Source: an uncultured Flammeovirgaceae bacterium (lineage in GTDB: Bacteria; Bacteroidota; Bacteroidia; Cytophagales; Cyclobacteriaceae). From it: a stretch of DNA of 64,000 nucleotides. This document shows, piece by piece, positions 1-8,812 of the stretch. Under the pieces are notes generated by a model that worked only from the letters and a program-made list of their open reading frames with translations, was not told where the DNA came from and did no database searches. The stretch covers positions 62,001 to 126,000 of the forward strand of contig CAKZYA010000022.1 in assembly GCA_937883755.1 (NCBI GenBank). Reading direction: 5' to 3'. Position numbers and translations under genes: made by a program. Within the stretch, counting starts at the first letter, position 1, and every line of letters starts with the position of its first letter.

Positions 1-1186
1 TATCTATCCGTAGCTGTTGGCTATTAGCTTGGGTGCGAATGGTAAGGGTACCTTTATCCTCCATTGCATCTATTGCATTATCAATTAGGTTGGTCCATAC
101 CTGATTGATTTCACTAACGTAGATAGGAATTTCAGGTAAATCTTCATTGTACTCCTTGTTCACCTGAATATTCTTCTTCTTCAGCTTGTGGTTGAGCATC
201 GTCAGTGTGCTATTAAGTCCTTCATGAATATTGGCGTGAGCCTTTTCAGTAGAGCGATCCATATGGGTGTATGTCTTCACCGACTGGATTAGCGTAGATA
301 TTCGTTGGGAGGCTTCCTCAATTTCTTTTACCAATCGCTCAGTGGTTAGTACGTTGTTTAGCCAGTTAAATACTGGTTCAGTATGTTTGCCTTCAATGAT
401 TTCCTCCATTTCTTCTAGATCGTCTAGCGTCATGCCAAATTCTACGAAGTTCTCAGCCGCTTCGTACCCATCGTCCCAACCTCGGTCTTCTAACCACTCG
501 GCTATTTCATCTTCGCGGTTATTACGATCCATCATGCTGATGCTAGGTGGAGGATTATTGATTTTTGAGAAAAGTATGTCGTTTACTGAGTCAACCTGTT
601 CGGGTTCTAGACGAATCAGGATGACTTTCTTAAAATTATCGGGAGTATGATGAAGGTGCTGACGAAGAATATCGGAACTACGGACGATGGCTGCTGCGGG
701 ATTGTTTAGTTCGTGTGCCAATCCAGCGGAGAGTTTTCCGAGAGCCATCATTTTCTCATTCTGTTGCTGAAGGCGGGTAAAATCGCGAGCACGGGTGGTC
801 ATTACCCCAACCAATGCCTGTACCATGTCGCGACTTACCTGTTCCATTTCCACAAAATATTTTTTGTGTAGCGAAAGAACATGAGTTTCTTGGGAAGCGA
901 TGCCAAAGCCAGTAGCTTCCTTCATGCGAGAGTAGGGGAGCATTCCGGTAATAGTACCCGATTCCATGGCACTAATTTCCCGGAGCTGCTTTCCTTGCAT
1001 TACTTTAATCCGCAACCGCCCCTTCAGAATGATGTGCATATAGTCAATCGGATCGCCTTTCCGAAACATATAATCATCTTCATGTAATATTCGGCATTCA
1101 GAACGGTCAATAAGCCACTGCAAGGCGGCTTCATCTAAGTCATTTAAAGTAGGGATTCGCCGGAGGTCATCGGTAATCAGTTGCAT
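1..1186 (-). CDS. Sensor histidine kinase with N-terminal cyclic-nucleotide-binding-like domain (3' end cut by window)
   Basis: Reverse-strand reading frame open from an ATG at 1186 to the window edge, about 395 residues visible. Residues about 10-125 look like a cNMP_binding (Crp effector) fold, with a KGRLRIK strand and glycine turns. A linker helix follows, then the H-box GKLSAGLAHELNNP with the phospho-acceptor His near residue 158. Near residue 370 an N-box (WTNLIDNAIDAM) begins the ATPase domain, and the G boxes lie outside the window. Between H- and N-box is an unusually long acidic segment (about residues 185-265). No membrane segment is visible, so the kinase is probably cytoplasmic and senses a small molecule or redox signal through the N-terminal domain. 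It lies 54 bp downstream of the MarR gene on the same strand and may be co-transcribed. Family assignment rests on motifs; the signal and partner regulator are unknown. Confidence 0.85.
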   Translation of the reverse strand, partial: MQLITDDLRRIPTLNDLDEAALQWLIDRSECRILHEDDYMFRKGDPIDYMHIILKGRLRIKVMQGKQLREISAMESGTITGMLPYSRMKEATGFGIASQETHVLSLHKKYFVEMEQVSRDMVQALVGVMTTRARDFTRLQQQNEKMMALGKLSAGLAHELNNPAAAIVRSSDILRQHLHHTPDNFKKVILIRLEPEQVDSVNDILFSKINNPPPSISMMDRNNREDEIAEWLEDRGWDDGYEAAENFVEFGMTLDDLEEMEEIIEGKHTEPVFNWLNNVLTTERLVKEIEEASQRISTLIQSVKTYTHMDRSTEKAHANIHEGLNSTLTMLNHKLKKKNIQVNKEYNEDLPEIPIYVSEINQVWTNLIDNAIDAMEDKGTLTIRTQANSQQLRID

Positions 1187-1240
1187 AGGGTTTTGTTTAG
1201 ATAAATAATGCAGCCGACAAACGAAAAGAGGAAGTGAAAA

Positions 1241-1675
1241 CTAGCCTTCTACTAGGTTTTCTACCAGTTTTTTGAGGGTCTTTTTGCAGCCCTTCATCTC
1301 TTTTTTGTCGAGCCCTTTCGTGAACTGCTTAATTGTTTGCTTAACTGCTTTAGTTACAGGTTTTTGCAGAGCAATACCGTCAGGAGTTAGGCAAACCATC
1401 TTATTCCGGCGGTCTTGTTCGTGCGTAACCCGTTGTACGAGATTCCTTTTTTCCAGGTTATCAATTAGGTGAGTAATGCTAGCCTTGTTTTTATGAGTTA
1501 AGTTAGCAAGCTGTTGTTGAGTTTGGCCATCTTGTCCCCATAGGCTATCCAGAATTGCCCATTGTTCGGCAGTAACCTGATGTTCAACTAAGCTTTTGGT
1601 GATTTGGTTAGTGAGCAGTCGGGAAGCTTGACCGATGAGAGAAGGGAGAGAGTTATCGACCTTGACCTTTTTCAT
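1241..1675 (-). CDS. MarR-family transcriptional regulator
   Basis: 144 residues, normal for MarR proteins. The winged helix-turn-helix spans about residues 30-100: a helix with TAEQWAIL, a recognition region LTHKNKASITHLIDNLEKR, and the wing signature DRRNK. The C-terminal helix is lysine-rich and likely dimerises. The ATG at 1675 is the only sensible start. An 18-bp perfect palindrome lies 38 bp upstream and is the probable autoregulatory operator. The histidine kinase gene follows after 54 bp on the same strand. The ligand cannot be told from the sequence. Confidence 0.9.
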   Translation of the reverse strand: MKKVKVDNSLPSLIGQASRLLTNQITKSLVEHQVTAEQWAILDSLWGQDGQTQQQLANLTHKNKASITHLIDNLEKRNLVQRVTHEQDRRNKMVCLTPDGIALQKPVTKAVKQTIKQFTKGLDKKEMKGCKKTLKKLVENLVEG

Positions 1676-1713
1676 AATTTAGTAGTATGCTAAACAGTTT
1701 CAATATAAAGCTA

Positions 1714-1731
1714 TTTTCTAGTACTAGAAAA
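1714..1731. promoter_or_regulatory. Perfect 18-bp palindrome, likely MarR operator
   Basis: TTTTCTAGTACTAGAAAA is a perfect palindrome, 38 bp upstream of the marR-type start codon. MarR dimers typically bind 16-20 bp palindromes overlapping their own promoter, so autoregulation is inferred. Confidence 0.6.
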
Positions 1732-1780
1732 CCAAACTAGTCAATCACTCACCTATTCGTAGTTGCTTAGAATAGATTCG

Positions 1781-1815
1781 AAAAAGAATAGCGGCACGTA
1801 TGTACCGCTATTCTT
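1781..1815 (-). terminator. Rho-independent terminator after the lipoprotein gene
   Basis: An 11-bp perfect stem (AAGAATAGCGG at 1784-1794 pairing with 1805-1815) with a 10-nt loop. Read on the minus strand it is followed by a run of T. It lies about 70 bp downstream of the stop codon at 1887, between that gene and marR. A 15-bp palindrome ACAACTACTAGTTGT (1834-1848) sits between the stop and this stem. Confidence 0.65.
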
Positions 1816-1886
1816 GAAAGTAAGAGTGAACTTACAACTACTAGTTGTGGTCAGCATCAAGTAATACTTGGCTAGCTCATCGCATT

Positions 1887-2477
1887 TTACTCCTCCAGGC
1901 GGCTAACAACTGCCTCTTGCGTTACTCTCTGGTAGATGTCCTCGCATAGTTCACGGATACTATCCTGGAATACTTCAGGTAGATCTCTTCGGATTATAGC
2001 AGCGATCTCACTTGCTACCGTTTCGTCGAGAGCTAGTTTCTTTTTGCCATCGTGGTAAATGATACCATCATAACGAATAATACTAATAACATCAGTATCA
2101 GTGTAAGAACCACCAGTACCATCAACTACTATGAATCCTGAGCGACGGTCGGCCACTTGCCAGTCAGGGCGTATCCGAAAAAGTTGCAATGTAATTCCCT
2201 CAGTGGCTACACTATCCGCAAAATTAATTTCGGGTACACTGTACTCGAAAGTATGGTACAGCGATATTTTTAGCGAATTACGAAAGTTGGTTACCTGAAG
2301 TTGCCCCGCTGAAAGATTGTTAGGAATGTCCTGGTCGATAATAATCGTCAGCGGTTGCTTTATTTCGGTCTGATGAGGGCGCAGATACGCATCAGCCGTA
2401 AAAAAACCAGTTCGGATGGTACAACCGCTCATAGAAAGAACTAACACTGACAGCACGAAAGAGAAAAAAAATCGCAT
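1887..2477 (-). CDS. Putative lipoprotein, function unknown
   Basis: The frame is open from 2522, but the second methionine (2477, 196 residues) gives a clean lipoprotein signal: MRFFFSFVLSVLVLSMSGC, with Cys as the lipidated residue. The mature part is mixed alpha/beta. It has a run of beta strands (a region with TIIIDQDIP, then ITLQLFRIRPDW and GFIVVDGTGG) and an acidic C-terminal helix. I do not recognise a family. Transport to the inner leaflet of the outer membrane or to the periplasm is inferred from the lipobox. A terminator follows the gene, so it is probably transcribed alone. Confidence 0.7.
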   Translation of the reverse strand: MRFFFSFVLSVLVLSMSGCTIRTGFFTADAYLRPHQTEIKQPLTIIIDQDIPNNLSAGQLQVTNFRNSLKISLYHTFEYSVPEINFADSVATEGITLQLFRIRPDWQVADRRSGFIVVDGTGGSYTDTDVISIIRYDGIIYHDGKKKLALDETVASEIAAIIRRDLPEVFQDSIRELCEDIYQRVTQEAVVSRLEE

Positions 2478-2693
2478 GGCGAAGGAGGTTAGATTAAACA
2501 TAGTCCAACTCGTCAGACTCACAGAAAGTGATAAACTGTCTTCAAAGTCTCATACGATAATCAGGGTAGGCAGGTTAGCATAACCTCAAAGTAGCCTGAA
2601 TAAGCTAACAGTTTAGCATTAAACCAAATTATGGTATATGGCTACAATCGCACTTGATAGCAAACGGAGATCCTTACATTCAACCTACTTAGT

Positions 2694-2996
2694 TTAGCCT
2701 ATCGGTGGGCAGAGCGTTGCCTTCAGTTGATCCTTTGGCATGTTCCAGTACAGTGTATCTGGCTGCTTGTGATTCAGAATTACCGAAGAGATAGGTGAGA
2801 CCACTTTTGAACGCTGAGGATCTTTTTTAGGTAAGTAGTGATCCGATACCTGAATAAGTAGACCCATTAGCCGCCCAGTATGGGCTTCAATAATTGGTTT
2901 TTCGACAGTTCCGATCGTTTCATTATTTAAGTTTTTTACGGTCATTCCTACGCAGATAGAGGTAGATAAAAGTAGACCGCTAACCCAATGGCGCAT
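2694..2996 (-). CDS. Small exported PRC-barrel-like protein
   Basis: About 100 residues. ATG at 2996 is preferred over the upstream TTG because it gives a compact signal peptide (MRHWVSGLLLSTSICVG). The mature part reads like a PRC-barrel: 'GMTVKNLNNETIGTVEKP', then an 'A.TG.L.GLLIQV' strand and 'VVSPISSVIL', matching the usual pattern of these beta-barrels (modify, link, scale). The role is unknown. Such domains often bind other proteins or RNA in the cytoplasm, so an exported version is mildly unusual. Assignment is by pattern only. Confidence 0.55.
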   Translation of the reverse strand: MRHWVSGLLLSTSICVGMTVKNLNNETIGTVEKPIIEAHTGRLMGLLIQVSDHYLPKKDPQRSKVVSPISSVILNHKQPDTLYWNMPKDQLKATLCPPIG

Positions 2997-3066
2997 AAGC
3001 AAAAAGTTTGTTGTTGTACCCTAAACGTATTGATTTCAAATACCTTGTGCTAAAACCGAAAAGAAG

Positions 3067-3444
3067 TTACACGGCACTAGCTACTTCGTAGAGATCACCT
3101 TCGGCCGTGAAGTATTGACGGAGTAATTTTCCACCCACTCGCAATTGAAACTCGTAAAGGTAAAGAGGGGTATCTGATGACTCTGATCCGATAATCTCCT
3201 GCAATGCATAATCTTGCAATAAAAATACCTGAACGACTTCAGTATGCTGAAAGACACTATTTTGGAAAGCATTCCACACCTTTTCGGGGATTTCATAAGT
3301 CCCCATTGGGATTTTTCCCTCAGTAGGGTCATCAATAGCATAAAGAGAATTCTGCTTAGAAGCAAAAGGCTCATCAATTGTACTTTGTGCCTGTACTGTT
3401 AGGGTAGCAACTGCTAAACTTATAATTAATGCTATATTTTTCAT
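3067..3444 (-). CDS. Small secreted protein, function unknown
   Basis: 125 residues with an N-terminal signal peptide (MKNIALIISLAVATLTVQA, cleavage likely after AQA). The mature domain has alternating hydrophobic residues suggesting beta strands, including LYLYEFQLRVGGKLLRQYFTAEGDLYEV near the C-terminus. This resembles small periplasmic sheet proteins, but I recognise no family. The gene is followed by the PRC-barrel gene on the same strand after about 70 bp. Confidence 0.6.
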   Translation of the reverse strand: MKNIALIISLAVATLTVQAQSTIDEPFASKQNSLYAIDDPTEGKIPMGTYEIPEKVWNAFQNSVFQHTEVVQVFLLQDYALQEIIGSESSDTPLYLYEFQLRVGGKLLRQYFTAEGDLYEVASAV

Positions 3445-3786
3445 ATCAAGTCTTGTTTTTGTGCTATTACACTCACAACTATGCCAATGGCTTAAAATTT
3501 TGATTATCAGTACTTTATAAAAGTATTAGTAAGCTGAATACTGAGGTGATAGCAGTCAAATCGGGGAATATATCTACAACCTATTTGGTAATTAATGAAG
3601 ATATTGAAGGCAAGCATTGAATTGTAAAGCTAAATGAACACGAAGGTTGCTTAGATAATTTGGTGTTTTCTATACAATGAGTTGCTAATTCCTTCGTAGT
3701 ATTGCTAGGATTTTGGCTAAGAGCGGTATACCACCAAGCAGGAACTTGTCCCCGACTGGATCGAGGATGCCGCCTACAGGATACGT
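3445..3786. other. 342-bp divergent intergenic region
   Basis: Separates the secreted-protein gene (minus) from the penicillin-binding-protein gene (plus). Mostly A+T rich with no ORF of note. The last 66 bp (3721-3786) are more G+C rich and in frame with the downstream start, preceded by TAA at 3718-3720. They contain no start codon of their own. Promoters for both genes must lie here, but I could not single them out. Confidence 0.5.
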
Positions 3787-6177
3787 ATGATTAAAAAACT
3801 CCGAACCTTCTTTCTTCTGGAGCGTCGTCGCTTTGCTCGTCGACCTATTCAGTTTATTGTAGCTCGCTTGTTTCTTGTTGGTTTAATAGGAGGGTTGGCC
3901 GCTCTCGGATTACTGTATGCCGTGTACACCGGATGGTTTGGCGAACTGCCCAACTATGCTGAACTAAAAGATATTCGTAATCACACTGCCTCTGAAGTTT
4001 ACTCTTTTGATGGTGTACTGCTAGGGCGTTATTACATTGAGAATCGCACCGTTACTACCATCGACAAAGTGCCATCTTCGCTACTCGACGCTCTAGTGGC
4101 TACCGAAGATGCTCGATTTTACGAACATACCGGAATTGATTACCGTAGTTTGGTGCGGGTGCTGGTAAAAAGTATTTTATTACAAAACGAAAGTTCGGGA
4201 GGGGGAAGTACGCTTACTCAGCAACTGGCGAAGAATCTCTACCCTCGTCAGCACCACGGACTATTGACAATGCCTGTTAATAAAATTCGGGAGGCTCTTA
4301 TTGCCCGCCGAATTGAAAATCTGTATCCGAAGGAAGAAATCCTGATGTTGTACCTGAATACCGTTCCTTTCGGGGGAAACGTATATGGCATTGAGGCGGC
4401 ATCTCGACGGTTTTTCAATAAATCAGCGACGAATTTGCAGACAGAAGAATCTGCTGTACTGGTGGGAATGCTGAAGGCAACTACTTCCTACAATCCTCGT
4501 CTGTATCCCGAACGATCACAGCAGCGACGTGATGTAGTACTCAGCCAGATGAATAAATATGGTTACCTAGCAGATTCTAAGAAAGATTCCATTCAGGCTT
4601 TGCCTTTGGAAATTGACTACAACTTTATTACGCACAACACTGGGCTGGCTCCTTACTTCCGAGAGAAGCTGCGTCACGAAGTACAACGTTGGCTCAATGA
4701 AAATCCCAAACCCGATGGAACCACTTATAATTTATATACTGACGGTCTGAAAGTATATACCACTATCGATGCCCGCCTGCAGCGCCATGCCGAAGCCGCC
4801 ATGAAGCAGCATATGAAGGATTTGCAAAAAACTTTTTACAAGCATTGGGAAGGCCGACAACCCTGGGGTGAAGATGAGACCATGATTCGCCGAGCTATGC
4901 TAACTTCCGATCGCTACAAGCGAGGTAAACAAGCTGGAAAATCGGATGAAGAAATCCACGCGGAATTTACTACACCTACACTCATGACGGTTTTTAGCTG
5001 GGAGGGAGAGACTGAAAAGACCATGACGCCGCTGGATTCTATCCGTCACTACCAAATGTTTCTGAATGCCGGATTTTTAGCGATGCGTCCCGAAAATGGG
5101 CATATCAAAACTTGGGTGGGGGGCATTGACCATAAATATTTCAAATACGACCATGTGACGGCGAAGCGTCAGGTAGGTTCTACTTTTAAACCGGTAGTGT
5201 ACGCCGCTGCACTGGAAAGTGGAGCTGACCCTTGCAACTATATCGCCAACGAACGCCGTACTTACTCCGATTATAAAGATTGGTCGCCCGGTAACTCTAA
5301 TGGAAAGTACGAAGGTTACTACTCTATGGAAGGAGCTTTGACTCACTCGGTGAATACCGTTACGGTAGACCTGATGATGAATACCGGAGTTGATCAGGTG
5401 GTAGATTTGGCTCATCGGATGGGAGTACGAAATGATTTGCCGGAAGAACCTGCCATCGCCCTAGGCACTGCGGATTTATCACTCTACGAGATGCTTTCAG
5501 TATACAGTACTTTTGTGAACCGAGGGTTGACGGTCAAACCGATTTACCTACTGGGTATTGAAGATCAGCAAGGTAACCAGATTGCTAAGTTTAGTGAGAA
5601 ACCAGAGTTTCAACGAGCAATGTCACAAGAAACGGCTGATTTGATGGTAGAGATGATGAAAAGCGTAGTAGACAGTGGCACCGCCCGCCGTCTTCGCTAC
5701 CGTTACGGCTTAAAGAATGAAATGATTGGTAAAACTGGAACTACTCAGTCGCACGCTGACGGTTGGTTTATTGGAGCTACGCCTAAGCTAGTTGCTGGAG
5801 CTTGGGTTGGGGGCGATAATCGCCTGGTTCGCTTCCGCGATATTAGTTTGGGGCAGGGAGCCAATACTGCCTTACCAATCTGGGCAAATTTTATGAAGTC
5901 GTTTACTGAGGATGCTACCTTTAAAAAACTTCGGTACGCCCGCTTTCGTCCGCCATCCCGCTACGTGCAGTCAGTACTTAATTGCGATCCTTATCGGGAT
6001 GAGAAAGACGAAGGTTTCTTACACGAGCTATTTGCCAGAAAAGATAGAGATGATGACCGACCCGACAGAATCTACGAACCATCTCAGACCCGCCGCCCTT
6101 CTTCTCGCCCCAAAAGGAAAGAAGAGAAGAAAGTACGTCTGAAAGACATTATCCGCAGTATTTTTGGGGGGAATTAG
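3787..6177 (+). CDS. Class A penicillin-binding protein (PBP1A-type, bifunctional transglycosylase/transpeptidase)
   Basis: 796 residues. Polymerises lipid II into glycan strands and cross-links stem peptides in the periplasm. A short basic cytoplasmic tail and one membrane segment (about 22-47) precede the GT51 domain (about 65-240). That domain has the catalytic Glu in ATEDARFYEHTGID (E107), GGSTLTQQLAKNLY (138-152) and EEILMLYLNTVPFGG. The transpeptidase domain (about 320-720) shows all three penicillin-binding motifs: STFK (465-468), SVN (521-523) and KTGT (649-652). The C-terminus is a basic, Arg/Lys-rich tail. All catalytic residues are present, so the enzyme should be active. It appears monocistronic. 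Confidence 0.95.
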   Translation: MIKKLRTFFLLERRRFARRPIQFIVARLFLVGLIGGLAALGLLYAVYTGWFGELPNYAELKDIRNHTASEVYSFDGVLLGRYYIENRTVTTIDKVPSSLLDALVATEDARFYEHTGIDYRSLVRVLVKSILLQNESSGGGSTLTQQLAKNLYPRQHHGLLTMPVNKIREALIARRIENLYPKEEILMLYLNTVPFGGNVYGIEAASRRFFNKSATNLQTEESAVLVGMLKATTSYNPRLYPERSQQRRDVVLSQMNKYGYLADSKKDSIQALPLEIDYNFITHNTGLAPYFREKLRHEVQRWLNENPKPDGTTYNLYTDGLKVYTTIDARLQRHAEAAMKQHMKDLQKTFYKHWEGRQPWGEDETMIRRAMLTSDRYKRGKQAGKSDEEIHAEFTTPTLMTVFSWEGETEKTMTPLDSIRHYQMFLNAGFLAMRPENGHIKTWVGGIDHKYFKYDHVTAKRQVGSTFKPVVYAAALESGADPCNYIANERRTYSDYKDWSPGNSNGKYEGYYSMEGALTHSVNTVTVDLMMNTGVDQVVDLAHRMGVRNDLPEEPAIALGTADLSLYEMLSVYSTFVNRGLTVKPIYLLGIEDQQGNQIAKFSEKPEFQRAMSQETADLMVEMMKSVVDSGTARRLRYRYGLKNEMIGKTGTTQSHADGWFIGATPKLVAGAWVGGDNRLVRFRDISLGQGANTALPIWANFMKSFTEDATFKKLRYARFRPPSRYVQSVLNCDPYRDEKDEGFLHELFARKDRDDDRPDRIYEPSQTRRPSSRPKRKEEKKVRLKDIIRSIFGGN

Positions 6178-6205
6178 GGTGAATGAAGCAATTCCTTTTT
6201 CTACA

Positions 6206-6745
6206 TTAACGTGAACTCTGGATTATCAGGCTGTCATTTTCAATAAAATTTGGTTTTCTTCTTTCTTTGATGGAAAGAAGACACAAGGTCTTTGGTCTAG
6301 GTTTTAGTAGGCCACTAGTCCGGCCAATATATTGGAAAATGCGTTGACCGGACTGCGGTGCCTTGTATGGTCAATATTACAGACGGTTCCCATAACATCA
6401 AAGGCTGATTCAACGACCAGACGCATGTGATTAGTCTGTTCTTCCAGTTGGACACAGGTAATTTCTTCATATTCTTCCTGGGTTTTTTGATAAGTTCCAG
6501 CCCGTTTTCATAAAACTGCCGGAACAAACTGCTCAGGTACCCTTTGTAGCCTACGCAAACTCCTTTGAGCCCAGTAAGCAATTGCTGTAGGACATTTTTA
6601 GTATTGTCGGCTACATTTGCGGCGGTCAACAGAAAAGAAGTGATTTGCCCTATATTATTAATAGTCAGGGGCAGTTTTAGACCATAGAAATGGCCTGTGG
6701 AGGACTTGCCCTTCGCAGGACTACCTTATCCGGAGTTCACGCTAA
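6206..6745. mobile_element. Remnant of an IS982-family insertion sequence with both inverted ends
   Basis: Imperfect terminal inverted repeats bound the element: CGTGAACTCTGGATTATC at 6210-6227 and the reverse complement of CGTGAACTCCGGATAAG at 6725-6741, extendable 4 bp outward with mismatches. Only about 530 bp separate them, roughly half a full IS982 element. The interior holds only the 3' half of a transposase gene. No clear target duplication was found. It is an internally deleted, non-autonomous derivative. Confidence 0.7.
6304..6725 (-). pseudogene. IS982-family transposase fragment, truncated and frameshifted
   Basis: On the minus strand the translation GKSSTGHFYGLKLPL, then a TAANVADN segment, a GYKGYLSSLF segment and KKPRKNMK, follows the C-terminal half of IS982 transposases. 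At about 6465-6475 the frame is lost. A shifted frame resumes with TCVQLEEQTNHMRLVVESAF and ends with DHTRHRSPVNAFSNILAGL and a stop at 6304-6306, which is the family's C-terminus. The N-terminal half, including the first catalytic acidic residues, is missing, so no active transposase can be made. Confidence 0.8.
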
Positions 6746-6769
6746 AATAAGTATATTGCCTAGCCATCT

Positions 6770-7375
6770 ATGAGAAAAGATTTTAGTATTCAAGAATACC
6801 TCTCGCTGGGGTACATTTATCTGCTCATATTGGGTATTCTTAGCGACACCATCTACTACCATTTTATCGGAATCAATATTCTGGATTACGCCGGAATATT
6901 AGACGTACTCATCAGTCCGATAGCCCTGCTTACAGTACATTATCTCATTCCCATAGCTTTAGTTTTAGTGGGCGGCCTTGCTTATATGGCAGTAGTTCAT
7001 ATCAATCCTGAAGTACACCGAAGGTTTCGCACGAAACGCTGGTACAGCAAATTGTATAACGTAGACAAACTGGATGCTAAGTACAATGGTGCCCCTAACA
7101 CTGATCAGCTAATCTCACTTCTAGCTGGATTTGTTTTGGCTTTCTATTTGGGAATGGGGCTTGGGCGAGGTTTAAACCAGAAAAATAAGATTGCCGAGAA
7201 TGATATAAAAGTTGATCACCAAATACTCTTTCAAGATAATACCGAAGAGAAGGTGAAAATTGTTGGTAAAAATAGTCTTTATCTATTCTACCTACCCGAA
7301 GGAAAAACCGACGTAATCATCTCACCTATTGAATACAATGTGAAGAAGATTATCAAGCTGGAAGAGAAAGAGTAG
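6770..7375 (+). CDS. Membrane protein, function unknown
   Basis: 201 residues. Hydrophobic segments at about 12-32, 43-80 (probably two helices) and 117-135, with a basic loop (VHRRFRTKRW) after the second block, which is probably cytoplasmic. The C-terminal 60 residues are soluble and charged and contain short strand-like segments. No recognised family. The gene begins 25 bp beyond the IS remnant and ends before a gene on the other strand, so it stands alone. ATG at 6770 is the only plausible start. Confidence 0.65.
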   Translation: MRKDFSIQEYLSLGYIYLLILGILSDTIYYHFIGINILDYAGILDVLISPIALLTVHYLIPIALVLVGGLAYMAVVHINPEVHRRFRTKRWYSKLYNVDKLDAKYNGAPNTDQLISLLAGFVLAFYLGMGLGRGLNQKNKIAENDIKVDHQILFQDNTEEKVKIVGKNSLYLFYLPEGKTDVIISPIEYNVKKIIKLEEKE

Positions 7376-7506
7376 TTTCCCTTGCACTTTATTCCATGAC
7401 AGTTCTCTAGGAGGGAAAGGATAGAGCTAGTACTCATTTTATAACTATTGAGTCTCCCTATAGGAAAAGGGGAACAGGTGGTGTGGTTTATCAGACATCA
7501 GTTAGG

Positions 7507-8328
7507 TTATTCGGTAGGTAACTCGTCAGCATGTTTTTCTAAAAATTGTTGATGCTTATCGGCTGTAGCTTTGCTAACCTTAACATAGTTTTTCAGTAAC
7601 AGAAGGTTGGTTTCTAAGGAAAGCAGTAGGGTCTCAGGACGTAACCTTCCCTTTAGGTCTAATCTATCAATAGCATAAAAGTTATAATCAATCTGTGTTG
7701 TTATAAAGCTGTATACTTCGGCCAATTCTTGAATTGATTTGGGTTGAAAGTTCGCTACCGCTCCGCTAATATTAGCTGCTTGCCAAGCGGCATCCTTGAG
7801 AGGTGCTATTGAAATGCCACTCCCGTACTCTCGTTCATCGTCATAACCGTTTTGTTGTAAAGTAGCAATCTGCTCTTCAAGGTCTTGCAAATACTCCTGA
7901 TTTTGTTTAATGGTTTGCTCCAAATCAAGCAGGTTGATTTGTATTTCTCGGTGAATGTTCTCAACAGAAGTCTTTTGTAGTTCATTAGCTTTTCGCTGTT
8001 GCCACCAGGAGTTAATTCCAAAAGCTAATAGTACTGCAATCACTACCGGGGGAATCTCCAGAGCCATTTTGCGAAGAAAGGTTTTAGCAGCGGAACGACG
8101 GGTGGTTTCTCGCCAGTTGCGGAACTCTTGGGTTTGAGTCTCAGTAACGGCAGTCAGTTGCTGAATTTGCTCGTTCGTTTTCTGTTGCTGGGCGATAAGT
8201 CGCTCCAGGGCTTCGTCCAGTTTCTCCTGCTGCTCAGTTTGGTTGCTTTGCTTGTTAAGCTGATGCTTAAGTAGCTCAGCTACCCGTTCTGCCATTGAGT
8301 CCCAAGGAGTATTTTTCCGATCTGCCAT
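7507..8328 (-). CDS. Membrane protein with N-terminal coiled coil, DUF6090-like
   Basis: 273 residues. About 20-75 is a Gln/Glu/Lys-rich coiled coil. A single membrane segment (about 95-113, PPVVIAVLLAFGINSWW) is followed by a charged helical region. The 'FGINSWWQQRK' exit from the membrane and the following 'HREIQINLLDLEQ' match the pattern of DUF6090 proteins (INNWxExRK...L..EI..N). The rest is probably cytoplasmic or periplasmic helices. Role unknown. A clearer DUF6090 member lies divergently 480 bp away, so the two may be old paralogues. Confidence 0.65.
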   Translation of the reverse strand: MADRKNTPWDSMAERVAELLKHQLNKQSNQTEQQEKLDEALERLIAQQQKTNEQIQQLTAVTETQTQEFRNWRETTRRSAAKTFLRKMALEIPPVVIAVLLAFGINSWWQQRKANELQKTSVENIHREIQINLLDLEQTIKQNQEYLQDLEEQIATLQQNGYDDEREYGSGISIAPLKDAAWQAANISGAVANFQPKSIQELAEVYSFITTQIDYNFYAIDRLDLKGRLRPETLLLSLETNLLLLKNYVKVSKATADKHQQFLEKHADELPTE

Positions 8329-8812
8329 ATAGGAAAGATAATGAGATTATACAAAACTACTCTTACTACCTGCTTTAAGGTGTTAGGATATATACCTGAG
8401 AATTGAATTTTTGTTAGCGGGAGCACTATTTACTAACAAATAAGATGAAGTTGACCGCCAGAAGATAGGTTTTACTAATGTAGGAGTTAGTTGTGTAAGC
8501 TGGGGCTAACAAATGCACAATTTGGAAAATGTAAATTAGTAAAAGCCATAAGGGGGAACTACTTCAAGTGCTCCCCCTTCCCCTCTTTCACCCTTACTTA
8601 TGCGATAATGTTTAAATGATGGGTTAGGTCTAGGTTGCGTTAGGGCACAATGGTATTATATTAATATAACACTATTGTAGTAGAAGCACGTCTCTTATGA
8701 AAGGTATATTCAAGGTAAATAAATTACGGATAATTAAGAAAAAAATTGTGGGTATTCGTCTTCTAATTTTCAATTTTTTATAAAAAAGAAAAAGTAGTTC
8801 GGATAAACATCA
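8329..8812. other. 484-bp divergent intergenic region with a G/C hairpin
   Basis: No convincing ORF. Contains a hairpin with an 8-bp stem (AAGGGGGA at 8550-8557 and TCCCCCTT at 8572-8579) and a small inner stem. Contains an AT palindrome TTATATTAATATAA near 8655. The remainder is A+T rich. Promoters for both flanking genes must be here. Confidence 0.4.

Noticed and set aside
5077-5415. 112-codon minus-strand open frame inside the penicillin-binding protein gene
   Set aside because: It lies wholly within a well-supported gene, has no recognisable motif, and many similar shadow frames occur opposite other long genes here.
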